From Tamarix chinensis (taxonomy: Eukaryota > Streptophyta > Magnoliopsida > Caryophyllales > Tamaricaceae), in contig CM060174.1 of the NCBI GenBank assembly GCA_030549775.1, positions 44,434,707 to 44,498,706 on the forward strand: DNA of 64,000 nt, in the 5' to 3' direction. Below the pieces are notes generated by a model. The model did not search any database and was not told where the DNA came from. It worked only from the letters and a program-made list of their open reading frames with translations. The stretch's first letter is position 1. Each line of letters opens with the position of its first letter. The translations under genes and the position numbers were made by a program. Positions 46,817-59,990 of the stretch are shown here, one piece after another.

Positions 46817-49800
46817 TCAACCTTCATAACTTGGAAAGGTAAGATCAACCACCTCCAAGTTTCTCAAATAGTGTCCTTCGTAAAAAGGTTTGAGATGGTG
46901 TCCATTCACTTTCCATATTTTTCTTATTTTCTCACTTTTTATCTCTACTGCACTATAAGGAAACATATTAGTTACAATAAATGGGCTAATCCATCTCGAC
47001 CTTAATTTTCCTAGAAATAACTTTAAATGAGAATGGTGTAATAAAACTTTTTGACCAATCTCAAAATTCTTCCTAATCAAACTTTTATCTCAAAATTCTT
47101 TATATCTCAATGTAGTTTCAAAAGCATCATTTCTTATTTCCTCAAGTTCTTGTAGTTGAAGTTTCCTATGCCTTTCAATTTCATTTGACTCCATGTTACA
47201 TTTCTTTACATCCCAAAAAGCTCTATGTTCCAATTCAATCAAAAGGTGTCAAGGCTTACTATAGACAAAAAAATATGGTGAAATACCAATTAGAGTTTTG
47301 AATGTTGTACAATAGGCCACGAGAGCATCATTTTTGTGTAAGATCCAATCCTTCCTTGTCTGTTTCATCATCTTTTCCAAAATTGATTTGATTTCTCGAT
47401 TAGCTATTTTGGCTTGACTGTTTGTTTATGGATGATATGCTATGGAGATTTCATGTGTCACAAAATATTTCTTTAACAATGCTTCTACCGTTATGTTGTA
47501 GAAGTGTGAACCTTTTTCATTCATTATAGCCTTTGGCAAGCCAAATCTTGCAAAAATATTAGTTCAAAGAAGATCTGCAACAACTTTAGCTTCATCAATA
47601 AGGGTGGCCTTTGCCTCCACCCATTTTGACACATAATTTACAGTGATAAGAATATATTCAAAACCAAAGGATGATGGAAAATGACCCATGAAATCCATAC
47701 TCTAAACATCAAAATTTCACATGCAATGATAGGATTTTGTGGAATTTCATTTCTAGGACCTAGTCCTCTAGTCTTTTGACAATTTTCACATGTTTTGTAA
47801 AATTCATAAGCATCCTTAAATAGGTTAAGCCAATAAATCCACTTTCTAAAGTTTTATGAGATGTTCTTTTAGGACCAAAATGACCCCCACAAGCATAGTT
47901 ATGACAAAATGTTAAGATATAAAGAATTTCACTATTAGGAATACACATTCTAATGATTTGGTCATCATATTATTTCCACTAATATGGATCATCCCATACA
48001 AAATATTTTTCTTGACTCTTCATTCTATACATTTTTTCTTTAGTAAAATGTGAATTAAATACCTTTGTGACCAAAAAATTTACCTTGTCAGCATACCAAG
48101 GTATCTCATTTCCAATTACATGAAGTTGTTTGTCCGAAAATGCTTCATTAATAGGTGTCTCAACTTCAACCTCCTTTATTAATCTACTTAGATGATCTTC
48201 TACTCCATTTTATAATCCTTTTTAATCTTTGATGTGTAGATTGAATTCTTGGAGTAGAAGTATCCATCTAATCAATATTTTTTTCTTCCTTCTTTGCCAG
48301 GAGATATTTCAAACCTGTATGGTCAGAATAAACAATAATATTAGTGCCTAAAAGATAAGAATAAAATTTATCCAAAGCAAAGACAATGGCGAGAAGATCC
48401 TTCTTAGTGGTTGTGTAATTAAGTTGAGCTTAGTATATCACATGTGGATCTTTCCCAATCATTTGACCTAACACTGCACTGACAACATAGTTAGATGCAT
48501 CACACATTAATTCAAAGGGAAAATTCCAATCGGGTGGTTGAAGTATGGTTGCACTAATAAATTTTTCCTTTCGATGTTCAAATGATTTCTTGCATGCATC
48601 ATTAAACTAAAACTTCGTTTCTTTTTTAAGAAGCTTACACAAATGTTAGGCTATTTTGGAAACATCCCTAATGAATCGGTCAATCCAGCCAAATGGATTG
48701 GGAAATGTACCATAAGGATATGTAAATGTGGTCTTCTCTTGATCTTTTCGAGCTATGGGAACCTACACATATCCATAATAACCATCAAGGAAACAATAAT
48801 AAGCATGGCCTACTAGCCTCTCTAACATTTGATCCATAAATGGTAGAGGAAAATGATCTTTCCTAGTCATGGAGTTCAACTTCCTATTATCTCCACATAC
48901 CCTCCAACCATTTTGAACTCTAGTAGGAACCATTTCTCCCTTCTCATTTTCCATTACAGTGATTCCTATTTTCTTGGGTATGGATTGAAGAGGACTAACC
49001 CAACTACTATCAGAGATTGCATAAATGACTCCCACAGATAACAATTTTAACACCTCTTTCTTCACTACCTCCATCATGATCGGATTTAGCCTACATTGTA
49101 CTTGTCTACTTGGATTAGCATCATCCTCCATTAAAACCTCATGCATACATACTGAAGGAATAATACCCTTAATATCAACAACCATCCATCCCAATGTAGA
49201 TTTATACTTCTTCAAAACATTAACAAGTTCTTCTTCTTGTTTGGGTGTTTAGTCACTAGAGATGATAACAAGAAGGGTATCTTTTCTCCCAAGAATGCAT
49301 ACTTAAGATGGTTAGGTAAAATTTTCAACTCTGCTTCTGGTGCTTTCTCTATGGAAGGTAAAGGTATATCCAAGGATAATGGTAAATCCACAAATCTTTT
49401 GATTATACCATGACATCCTCCTAAAGCAGCCACTACCTCTTTGATCTCTAATTTAATATCAAACTTCTCATTTAGTTCTTCTAAAACTACAGTTTCTCTA
49501 CATTGAGTTAAGGTTACTCCTAATGGATCTCCAGATGATAATTTATAAACCTTTTTAGTTAAATCATCAATAACATCAATCATAGATATTGATTCACCAT
49601 CTGTAGGATATCTCATGGAGTCATATATGTTAAACCTAATGACTTCACAATCAAACTCCATGGTTAAAAATCCATCATAAATATTGATTTTTATTTTTGA
49701 AGTTTTCAAGAATGGTCTACCTAAAAATATATGAGAAAGATTAGATGAACCATTACCCTGCATATCTAACACATAAACATTAGTAGGGAAAACTAACTCC

Positions 49801-51946
49801 TTCAATTAAACTAAGACATCTTCAATTACCCTTTCAGGTTATGTGTTAGATACATCAGCCAATTGAATAACAACACGATTTTTCTTTAAGGGACCTAGAC
49901 TTAGGGCATTAAAAATAGATAAAGGCATGACGTTGATTGAAGCACATAAATCAAGCATACATGTTTCATACCTCATGTTTCCAATCTTTCAAGGGATAGA
50001 AAAAATGCGTGGATCCTTGAATTTTGGTGGAAGTTTCCTTTGTAAAATTCCTACTACATTTTCTCCCACACTTACCTTTTCATCCCCCTTTAGTTTCCTT
50101 TTGTTAGTACATAAATACTTAAGGAATTTTGCATGCCTTGGAACTTTTTTAATTGTATCAATGAGAGGGAGATTAACTTTCACCTTTCCAAACATCTCAA
50201 ATATCTCCTGATCATAATTTAGCCTCATGTTTCTTGCTAACCGACTAGGAAAAGGAGTAGGAATTTTAATAGGAGTGGAAGACTTACCTTTAGTTACCTC
50301 TTGAGAATTTTCAATTTTTTCTTCTTCAATAATGTCTCAGCTTCTTCTTTGCTTATTTCTTCCTCTTTAATCGCTTGCCTTGGACTTGCCAATTGTTTCC
50401 CACTTCAAGTTGGGATAGTAGTAGCATTTTCCTTAGGATCATCTGACTTGGGAATCTTGAGGACCCTTGTGCTTGTAATTTTCCAAGGAAATCTACCAAT
50501 TGAATCACTTGATTTTCCAAAGTCTTGATACCATTTCTAGTTTATTGTTGAAACTGCAATATATTGGTAGCCAAAGATTTCTCCAAACCTTCTGAAGGAA
50601 TTCCTCCTGATTGTTATTGAACTTATGGTGGAGGTATTGGTTGAAATGATGGTCTTTGGTGATTTGACGGAACTTGAAAGAATCCAGGAGACGAATTTGA
50701 TCTGTGTTGATATTTATAAACTTGTGGTTGGAAATATGAATTACCACCTTGTTGATTGTTTCCATACCTTAGATTTGGATGATCCTTCCATTTGGGATTA
50801 TACCTTGGAGCATAAGGATCTTTCCTCTCTGGTATTTTTTTTCCTCCAATGGCATTCACTTGTTTTTCTTCCTACAAAGTAGGACATATATCAGTAGGAT
50901 GACTAGTGAAAGAACAAATTCCACATACCTTTGTAGGAATTTTATTACCCACAACTCTCTCTACAAGAGTTGTCAAATTTGACACTTGTGTTTTCAATTC
51001 AGTATTACTATCTTCTATCACTTGTTGAGACACAAAACTACTACCCCTACTACAATATTGAGAGTTAGATTCCATATTAGCAATTAATCTTTTAGCCTTG
51101 GCAGGGGTTTTATCCACCAATGCACCACTACTAGCAACATCTCTCATATTACGATCTATAGGAGATAATCCTTCATAATAGTATTGTATGAATAATTTCT
51201 CATTAATTTGGTAATTGGGGAAACTACTGTATAAATTCTTGAAACATTCCCAATATTCACGTAATGATTCTCCTCCATCATGCCTAATACCACAAATTTT
51301 TTTCTTATGTTAGTTGCTCTAGATGAAGGAAAATATTTTTCAAGGAAAACCACTTGCATATCAGTCTAAGTATTTATAGATCCCGCTAGTAAGTCATATA
51401 ACCATTCTTTTGCAGCATCATCCAACACAAAAGAAAATGCTTTGAGTTTAAGTTGTTGTACACTTACTCCATTTGGTTTCATACCGGAACATGCTATATG
51501 GCATTCCTTAAGAAATTTTGTTGGGATCAGTGAAACAACCTGAACCCATGGAATTGTTGTCTCTGAATCCTGTAAAAATAGGTAAAGCATGAATCCAACC
51601 AGGTTTGATCTCACAAGTATCATTTTCGGTAGGATAATTAATGCATAAAATATTATGGTTGAAGATAAGAGTAGCCAGCTCCTTGAGAGTTCGATTTGCC
51701 ATAAGTAATTTGATGTTATAAGGTGAATTAAATAAATTCTCTATGTGGTCTTCTTTTAAATCTGTGGAACTTCCTTAGGAAGGTAATGGAATATGATGAG
51801 CGTATACCGATCTCCTTCTTGTTCAGTTTGCAATAGGAGAGGAATAATTAGGGTCTATTGGTGGGACAATTTGTCCGTGATGCTCAATTGCAAACAACCT
51901 CAAATGCGAGTGCCTGAGGATTATACACCATTAAAGAATAGATATG
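46817..51946 (-). pseudogene. gag-pol: Athila gag-pol pseudogene of element C
   Basis: It aligns with the 1842-aa protein of B over its whole length but is broken by many stops and frameshifts. Surviving pieces: gag (51366-51702, FLKECHIACSG...KEWLYDL), zinc knuckle (about 50880-50935, CGICSFTSHPTDIC), protease (about 49935-49965, LDLCASINVMP: catalytic Asp kept but the next Gly is Cys), the linker and start of RT (48763-49805), the integrase zinc site (47760-47948) and the C-terminus (46817-47080). Near 48690 about 350 bp are missing compared with B, removing the FMDD box. The start codon region at about 51946 no longer has an ATG in frame. Confidence 0.88.
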
Positions 51947-52020
51947 CACACTTGGAGAAATTATTGAAAGCTAAAATAAGAAACAACACCAAAAATTAAA
52001 CTAAAGATTATAATTGCCAT

Positions 52021-52038
52021 TCCCTGACAATGGCGCCA
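52021..52038 (-). other. Decayed primer binding site of element C (tRNA-Asp type)
   Basis: The minus strand reads TGGCGCCATTGTCAGGGA, differing from the site of B at three positions, and lies six bases inside the right LTR. Confidence 0.85.
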
Positions 52039-52044
52039 AAATTT

Positions 52045-53606
52045 TGATGCGCTACCTTATGCACAACAAATTTTATAAATAAATCCTAATTTTCAAATAC
52101 GTAGTAAATGGCAAGGAGTCGAACCCACAAGGAATGATATTTAATCAATAATTTGGTAATTGATATTAGAATCCCGATTATATAATCTCATTACTCCTAT
52201 CACTAATTCTATACTATGGAACACTTTACTCACTAATTGATGAATGAGGAAAGGAATGAATTGATTATGGAATTAAGGTATAGTATACTCATGGAAAAAG
52301 AATGATTCTAAATGATTTAATGTTGACCTCTAGATACTCATAGTAGTTCATCTCTTTGCTTTCTCTTCATTCTAATATATTGAATAAGCTCTTAATTTGT
52401 CATCTAACCAATTAATAACCTAGGTTAGGAACGCTTGATTTAATTAATGGCAACATTATGAATGGAAGGTAGTCAACTAAAACCATAACGACATGAGCTT
52501 GGATTATGCAATTGTACGAATTAATGGATAAGATTAATAATTAACCTTTTTGCTACTCTAGACATGTTAATTAACAATTACGTATTAATTACATTATCCT
52601 AGCGGAGATTAAGATCTAAAATAGATAGGTGATCAATTTAAGGAGTTTAAATTCTTAACCTGTGATATGAGATCATTCAATTCCATCCATTAATTCAATT
52701 AAATTTCATCTAGAATCATAATTTCAAATTATGCTATCATATTTGAAACCTAATTCCATCCTCAAATCATCCTACTCTATATTATTTACTCTACTATCTA
52801 CATAATTGTAAGATAACACAATTAAATGAAATAATTTGTAATTAATATAAATGATTTTTAATAAATAAGTAATGAAAAACTAAAAGCAAGAGAAATAATA
52901 ATGTAATGAAGAAAATTTACTTTCATTCAATCAAAATACAGAACTTGCAATTAATAAAGGAATGGAGAAGAACTTGTCCCTTGAATTGTAGATTGCCAAT
53001 TATTCAATGGAATACAAGAAAGATAAAGAAAGTTGGAATTGTGAAGTACATGTGTTTTATAGAGGGAATAGAGAAAGAGAGAGCATTCAACTTTTCGAAT
53101 TCTAAAAAATGACTCTCGAACACAGAATTATCAGAGAATATATCAGAAAAAGTTTGTATGAGCCGTTGTAAAATAATAAAAAAACACGGTCTGTGTTTTG
53201 GGAAACACGAGACCTCCATGTTTTTCTTTGAGTTCTCTACAAATTTCTGGACTCTTAAAAACTAAGATTTTATTTTCTGGTGGAAACATAGCCCGTGTTT
53301 AGGAAACACAGGGGTATCGTGTTCTTTACTCCTTCATCATTCCTCCATTAAAATTCCAACATAAGCTTCCCTTTGATGTCTTTTCTTCATTTCTAGTTTT
53401 TCTTCCATTGATTAAATGTCTCTTGATGTGTTCTTTGCTTCATTTCTTCTCTCCTTCTGTTTTTTCTTTGAATTGCTATAGTTTTATCTTTTCCTACAAA
53501 ATCTATTAAAAAGAGAAAAAATCAAGAAAAGATTAAATCTTATAAAATTAATGAGGAATAAATTATATTTTGACATAGGAAAATATCCTATAAATTCCAT
53601 ATGTCA
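52045..53606 (-). repeat. Right (5') LTR of Athila element C (1562 bp)
   Basis: It runs from TGATGCGCTACC to CCATATGTCA. It is partner of the split left LTR 14061-22976 and related to the LTRs of B and E. It carries paired-palindrome modules at about 53182-53222 and 53283-53325. The five bases after it (GTTTT) do not match those before the left LTR. Confidence 0.85.
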
Positions 53607-54281
53607 GTTTTATACTTAGTCAAGTGAACATATTATTCCTCACCCTCATTCCGAAAATGCCAAATGCACAAAGGGTAACTAAGTTTTGAACAATTGCATG
53701 TTGCACCATGCTCTACAAGATTATGGTCAAATTCTTTACTTATAGTGTGAAAAGCATCATGTCTGACATTGTAGATCTAGCTCAATCTACTTTCATTAAA
53801 GGGAGATGATAGGTGCCTATTCTATAGAATTATTTGACAAAGCTTGACCTAAATTTTTATATTTATTATGAAAATTTAGCCATTTTACTCAAATTTGGCC
53901 TAGTTTTGTAGAAAAAGATGAAATCAAGGTAATTTGGCCTAAGAACTAAGGAAAAGAAGCCAAATATGAAAATCAAGCTTGGAGTCATGTAATAAATGGA
54001 TGTACCATCATGAAAGACCCTAAAAAAAGTCATATGAAGTAAAATCAAGAAAGGGTGATGAGTATATAGGAAATATGGGTCCTGTATTTAAAAAACATGG
54101 CCTGTGTTTCCTTGTTCCTCCTCCAATGGGATCCATTAATTCATCTCAAGTGCATAGTATTAGAGAAAAAAATATGGTTGCCTAGTGTTTACTAGTACAT
54201 AATGTATATTTTTTTTTATAATTTAGATATAATTTATACAACTTTTTTTCTATAGATATAACATATATTAAGTTGAATAAG
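53607..54281. other. Spacer between elements C and E
   Basis: No gene is seen. It holds one decayed paired palindrome at about 54070-54110 (aaatatgggtcctgtattt, then aaacatggcctgtgttt), the motif of the Athila family, so at least part of it may be a diverged Athila segment. The 60-residue frame at 53866-54048 has no recognisable features. Confidence 0.45.
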
Positions 54282-55714
54282 TGATGCACTAATGTATACA
54301 CAACAAATTTAATACATAAAACCTAATTCCCAAATATGTAGTAAATGGTAAGGAGTCAAACCCACAAGTAATGATATTTAATCAATAATTTTGTAATTGA
54401 TGTTAAAACCCTGGTTATACAATTTCATTAATTCTATTAATAATTCTATACTATAGTCAACTTTGCTCTCTAATTGATGAATGAGGATAGGAATAAATTG
54501 ATTATGGAATTAAGGTATCAAATACTTTTGGAAAAAAAGATGATTCTAAATAATTTAATATTGGCCTCTAGAAACTCACAATAATTTATCTCCTTACTTT
54601 CTCTTAGTTCTAAGTTCTCACTTTATCTCCTAACCATTAAATAACCTAGGTTACGAACACTAGATTCAATTAATGATATCATAATGAATGGAAAGTAGCC
54701 AACTACAACAATAACCACATAAGCTCGGATTATGCAATTGTATGAATTAATGGATAAGGTTAACAATTAATCTTTTTACTAATCTACATATGTTAATTAA
54801 TAATTACAGATTAATTATGTTTTCTTAGCAGATATTAAGTTCTTAACTAAATAGGTGATCAATCTAAATAGTTTAAATTATTAATCTATGATACAAAATC
54901 ATTCCATTCCATCTATTAATTCAATTAAATTTCATAAAGAATAAAAACTTCAAATTGTGTTGTTATATTTGAAACATAATTCCAACCTCAAATCATCCTA
55001 CCCTATTTTATTTACTCTAACATCTGCATAATTGTAAGATCACGCTATTATATTCAATAACTTATAATAAATACAAATAAAATCTAATAAATAGTAATAA
55101 CTTACTAAAAACAAGAGAAATAAAAATGCTATTGTAGAAAGTTTACTAGCATTCACTCAAAATATAGACTTGCAATTGAGAAAGGAATAGAGAAGAACTT
55201 ATCACCTGAATTACAGACCATCAATTTTTCATTAGAATACAACAAAGATAAGGAAATTTGGAATTGTGAAGTACATGTATTAGAAAAAAAGTCGTGTGAG
55301 CGATTAAAAAATTTAAGAAAAACACGGGATCTCCATGCTTTTCTTTGAATTCTCTGCCAAATTCTGGATTCTGAAAAAGATCTGAGATTTTAACACTACC
55401 CGCGTTTAGGAAACAAAGGGGTACCATGCTCTCTGCTCTTTCGCTCTTCTTCAATTAAAAGTTTAGCACAAGTTGCTCTTGGTGTCTTTGCTTCATTTCC
55501 AACTTTTCTTCCCGTGCTTCGATGTTTCTTGATGTGCTCATTGCTTGATTTCCTCTTTTTTTTTATTTCTCCTTTGAATTTATTCATTCTTATTTTTTCC
55601 TACAAAATCTATTCAAAAGAGAAATACTCAAGAAAAAAAATTAGATCTTATAAAATTTATGAGGAATAAATGACATTTTTACACAGGAAAATAGTCTATA
55701 AATTCAATCTGTCA
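54282..55714 (-). repeat. Left (3') LTR of Athila element E
   Basis: It runs from TGATGCACTAATG to CAATCTGTCA and aligns with the LTRs of B and C. It has decayed palindrome modules near 55318-55345 and 55390-55435. No right LTR lies in the window. Confidence 0.85.
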
Positions 55715-55976
55715 AATACCCTGATGCTTAAATCATTGTTTTCCCTCAAGCAATATTATATCATGGACATGAGTAACATAAAGAAATTCAAGTGAGATAA
55801 GTTATGGATTACAAGAATTGTAAGATTGGATTTATTCATTCATAGAGTTTAACAATGCATTGGGACTTAATACATTTACAAATCATAAAATCACAATGTT
55901 GATAATATTGTGGATCACACATCTAACTCACCTTATAAATAGTCTTCTTAAATGCTTAAGTGGTTATGGAATGAGA
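55715..55976 (-). other. 3' non-coding region of element E, part 1
   Basis: It matches 22977-23123 and 42693-42800 of C without interruption at AATGCATTGGGACTT, so it shows the empty site of solo LTR A'. It is broken at 55981 by element D. Confidence 0.8.
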
Positions 55977-55981
55977 GTTAG
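55977..55981 (+). repeat. Target-site duplication GTTAG (left) of element D
   Basis: GTTAG precedes TGATATATAT, and the same GTTAG follows the 3' LTR at 62129-62133. The unbroken site is seen in C at about 42806. Confidence 0.88.
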
Positions 55982-56728
55982 TGATATATATCTCCAAAAT
56001 TTGTACTTAAATAATTCTATTAATTGTTATAAATTATTTTGCACATATAATTACTTTTCTTATTGTGTGATTATTTAGGAAATTAACTCAGCACATGGGA
56101 GTGGATCAAGATGATTACTGTAACTACTGCTGGGTGCTGTTATAGAAAATGTGTTGTATTAATTTGTGAATATCCCAGGTGATGCATTCGCCGACATACT
56201 TGGCTAATAGGAATTAAGATGGCTGTGTAATCTGCCACCCGACCCATGTTTATTGGTTTAGTTGGAATGTGGATTACTCAACCCTTGGTAGCCATGATTA
56301 GCTAGCAGATTTTAGCTGATGGGAATTAATTGTAAATCCATTAATTTGTATTATTATCCATTGTAATTATTATTTTTGGATGTTTCTTTGCCCCAACTCT
56401 TTGATCCCCAATGTGTATATTTGTCGGCTAATTTTGGGTTGTGTATGGGCTGATTTGTTGTAAAATAAGCTTGAGCCCATCATCCGTATACGGTTGTATC
56501 ATTTTTACTATATACGTCATATAAAAGGCGTATATGCGGGTTGTACTCTCAGTTTTTGGTCGAAATACATTGTTGATTGATTTTCTAGAATTCTCTCTCG
56601 ACTTCTCACTGATTTTTTGAATCTTCCTTTGGATTTAAAACCCTTAGGCTGATTATCTTGGCGAATCAAACCTCGCGATTGATTTTTTGATTCGGTGAAA
56701 ACTTGTGAAACCTGGCCAGGTTTCACCA
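55982..56728 (+). repeat. 5' LTR of Ty3/Gypsy element D (747 bp)
   Basis: It runs from TGATATATATCTCC to CAGGTTTCACCA. It aligns with 61261-62128 apart from about 120 bp present only in the 3' LTR near 61885-62020. The promoter is at about 56511-56534 (see regulatory entry). Confidence 0.9.
56511..56534 (+). promoter_or_regulatory. TATA box inside an inverted repeat, 5' LTR of D
   Basis: TATACGTC-ATATAAAA-GGCGTATA: the TATA element is the loop between 8-base arms, with one mismatch here. A perfect palindrome CCGTATACGG lies upstream at 56484-56493. Transcription would start shortly downstream, near TTGTACTCTC. Confidence 0.7.
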
Positions 56729-56730
56729 TT

Positions 56731-56745
56731 TGATATTAGAGCCTC
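56731..56745 (+). other. Primer binding site of element D (tRNA-iMet type, decayed)
   Basis: TGATATTAGAGCCTC, two bases after the LTR, differs at two positions from the TGGTATCAGAGCC initiator tRNA-Met complement; both are G-to-A or C-to-T changes. Confidence 0.7.
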
Positions 56746-57486
56746 GAATCTTCGAGTGCTCGTGGTTTAATTCATTTGTTACTGAAAATTGTTGTTTTGT
56801 TCTTAATTCTTGAGTTTGCTAACCCGTGGTTCTGAAGTGTTGATTCTAGGGTTTGCGATTGACAAGAATCAAACGATTCTTGTCGTGATTAAGCCAGCGA
56901 CAAAGAAAGTTGTTTTGACGGAGGCAGAACTATTTAGGAAACCCTAAATAACTGTTAGCATGAATTTACAGTTAGGGTTTGGTCAAGATTCTTGAATCTT
57001 GACAATTTTCGAGAAATACTTCTCGATCGGTAAACTCGAGCCTTACTTTTGCTAATTACTACAATTATTAGACGTCAACTTAACATTCTTATTACGAGTT
57101 GATACTTTGCTTACACTTGAAAGAGTGCCCAGGTGGTAGTTAAGTTCCGGTAAACCCTTGGTTCTAGAAAGGGGTAAGGACTCCAAGAAGAGGGGTCCTA
57201 TCTCATTAATTGGCTTAATTGCACCATTTTCTATTGTGGTAATCTTGTTCCTTTCTTCAAAATTCTCTGTCTTGTTCAGTTCAACAACTGTTTAAAATTA
57301 TTGTGTTGTTCTGTGTTGTTCTAGTAGACTCTTTAATCTTGTGATTGTGCTACGATCCCTTTTATATAATTGTGATCAAATTGCTGTTCTAATTGGATTG
57401 ATAGTAAGGTGTGATCTTGGCTATAGATTGATTGTTATCTATTCCCTTATCTTGTGCTTAATAAAGTAAACTTGATAGGATTTATA
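56746..57486 (+). other. Leader of element D, non-coding
   Basis: About 0.74 kb lies between the primer site and the gag ATG. No frame of note is seen. Confidence 0.6.
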
Positions 57487-58663
57487 ATGTCTAATAATGG
57501 CCAATCTGTGATTCAACCTGTATCGGTATTTAGCAATGATTTATCAGAGACCCTTAGAACTTTTCAAGAACAAATGACTGTTCAACTAGCTGTTTTATCT
57601 ACTAACCTAGAATAGAGGATAGGAGAACAAGAAATGAGAATCAATGAATTGTAGAATAACAGAATAGATAACTAACATGCTGGGGTATTAGGAAGGGCTC
57701 CTATGGACCCTAGAACTAGGATTCCACCCTTAAATAATTTAGAAGAACTAGAAGATCAAATATCCAATAATAGTGATAGGAGGCCCAGACAGAATAATAG
57801 GTAAGAAAGAGAGTTAGATCTAGTTGATAGGAATCCAAGTAACCTTAATTTTAATATCCCTGGATTCAATGGAAGAAATGACCCTGAATATTACTTTGAG
57901 TGTTAAAGAAAGATAGAATTGGTGTTTGAATGCCATAATTATTTTGATGAGAAGAAAATTAAAGTAGCAGTAGTAGAATTCACAGACTATGCATCTTCTT
58001 GGTATCATAATATTATCTTAACTAGGCGTAGGAGTGGAGAGCCGCCTATACAAACATGGGATGAATTTAAGATTTTGATGAGAAAAAGGTTTGTTCTAAG
58101 TTACTATTATAGGGAATTACATAAAAAGTTGCAGACATTAAATCAGGGGAATAGGTCTGTGGATGAATACTTTAAGGAACTAGAGGTATTAGTGATTAAA
58201 ATAGGAATTATTGAGGATGAGGATGCTACAATGGCTAGATTCTTAAGTGGATTAAACTTTGAGGTAGCTGATGAGGTAGAGTTATATCCTTGTGGTACCT
58301 TGAGTGAAATGGTTAATATAACTACCAAGATAGAGAATCAAATAAGGAGAACTAGGCAGTATAAACCCCCTGGAATTGGGATTAGGAGTACCCTAAAAAG
58401 GAATTTTGGAGGACCTAATTCTGGAAACTGGAAGAATAATGGAGGTTTGAATCTAGAGGTAAGGGTAATGAGGTTAAAGTAGGAAACAAGACTGATAAGG
58501 GGAGGACTATAGCAGCTAATCCTATTGGAGGTCCCAATAGAACTAGAGACATAAAATGCTTTAAGTGTGGGGGATTAGGTCGCATAGCTTCTGATTGTCC
58601 TAATAAGAGGAACATCTTGATTAGAGATTCTAGAGATATAGAGTCTGAATCTGAAGAGGAATA
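57487..58663 (+). pseudogene. gag: gag pseudogene of element D
   Basis: It starts MSNNGQSVIQPVSVF at 57487 and continues through several stops (for example after LSTNLE, and at FEC, stop, RKIELVF). The longest open part is 57919-58482: capsid core VAVVEFTDYASSWYHNI, TWDEFKILMRKRFV, YRELHKKLQTLNQGNRSVDEYFKELE, ATMARFLSGLN. At about 58556-58600 is the zinc knuckle CFKCGGLGRIASDC, in which the His is Arg. The frame ends in an acidic stretch (ESESEEE) before a stop at 58662. Confidence 0.83.
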
Positions 58664-58664
58664 A

Positions 58665-59270
58665 TTGGAGGTTAGCAAGATTAGGTATGATATTAGTGAA
58701 TCAGAAGAAGAGATAGAACTTCCAATAAGTAGAGATCTTTTTGTGGTATATAGGGCATTAAATAGTAATAAATTATATGATTCAAATGTAATTCAGAGAG
58801 AAAAAATATTTCATACTCGATGTTTGATTGATGATAAGTGTTTTAACATGGCAATAGATAGTGGTAGTTGTATCAATGCTGCTAGTACCTTATTAGTATC
58901 TAAATTAGGCTTACCAACTACTAGACATCCAAAACCTTATAGATTACAATGGTTAAATGAGTTAGGGGATGTTAAGGTTAGTCAACAGGTTCTAATAAAT
59001 TTAAAATTAGGTAAGTATGAAGATTCTATTTTGTGTGATATTGTCCCAATGCATGTTGCTCATTTATTATTAGGAAGACCTTAGCAATATGATAGGAGAG
59101 TAACACATGATGGGTATAAAAATAGATATATTGTACATAAGGATGATAAAAAAATTATTTTAGCACCTATGACTCCAAAAGAAATCTTTGATGATCAAAT
59201 TAAAATAAAGTCTGATTATAAGGAATTATCCAAACAGAGTGTAGAGACTAGAACTAGTTCAAAGGAAGTT
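58665..59270 (+). pseudogene. Aspartic protease of element D
   Basis: Frame 58665-59084 includes MAIDSGSCINAASTLLVSKLGL (retropepsin active site DSG) and HPKPYRLQWLNELGD, and ends at VAHLLLGRP, stop; the stop (TAG) stands where the family has Trp (RPWQYDR), a G-to-A change. The reading continues QYDRRVTHDGY...MTPKEIFDDQ to about 59270, where a deletion joins it to the end of RT. Confidence 0.8.
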
Positions 59271-59990
59271 AAAAGATCATCTATTGTATGCTAATTTAGC
59301 TAAGTCTAGGTTTTTTTTAGAAAGTGTAGTATTCCTAGGATTTGTTGTGGGTAAGGATGGCATATCTGTTGATAAAGAAAAGATTAAAGCTATTAAGGAG
59401 TGTCCTGTACCAAAAACTGTGACCGAAAGTTAGAATTTTCCATGGTTTGTGTTCTTTTTATTGTAAATTTGTTAGGAATTTTAGTACTATAGCCGCTCCT
59501 TTAACACCAATAACATAAAAAGGAAAATGGTTTTAAATGGGGCTTAGAATAACAAAAATCTTTTGAAATTCTTAAAGATAAACTAACCCAAGTGCCTGTA
59601 TTAACTCTTCCTAACTTTGAAAAGATGTTTGAATTAGACTGTGATGCTTCAGGGTTGGGAATAGGGCTGTACTTTCTCAAGAATGTATACCTATAGCTTA
59701 TTTTAGTGAAAAATTAAATGGTAGTACTTTAAATTACTCTACTTATGAAAAAGAATTATTTGCATTAGTAAAAGCATTAGAAGTTTGGCAACATTATTTA
59801 TGGCCTAGAGAGTTTGTTATAAACACTGATCAGGAAGCTATCAAATATTTAAAAAGTCAGTCAAAATTAAATAGAAGACAGGGTAGGTAGATTCAATTTA
59901 TTGAAAGTTATCCTTATATAATTAAGTATAAAAAAGGGAGGTGATAATGTAGTGGCAGATGCTTTATCAAGGAGACATGCTTTGTTAAAT
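59271..59990 (+). pseudogene. pol: RT end and RNase H of element D
   Basis: The sequence jumps from the protease-RT linker straight to LLYANLAKSRFFLESVVFLGFVVGKDGISVDKEKIKAIKE, the segment after the catalytic boxes. The fingers and palm with the YxDD motif are missing, so the element cannot encode RT. RNase H follows with frameshifts: [41 protein letters not shown] and VVADALSRR. Stops TAG/TAA are frequent. Confidence 0.82.
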
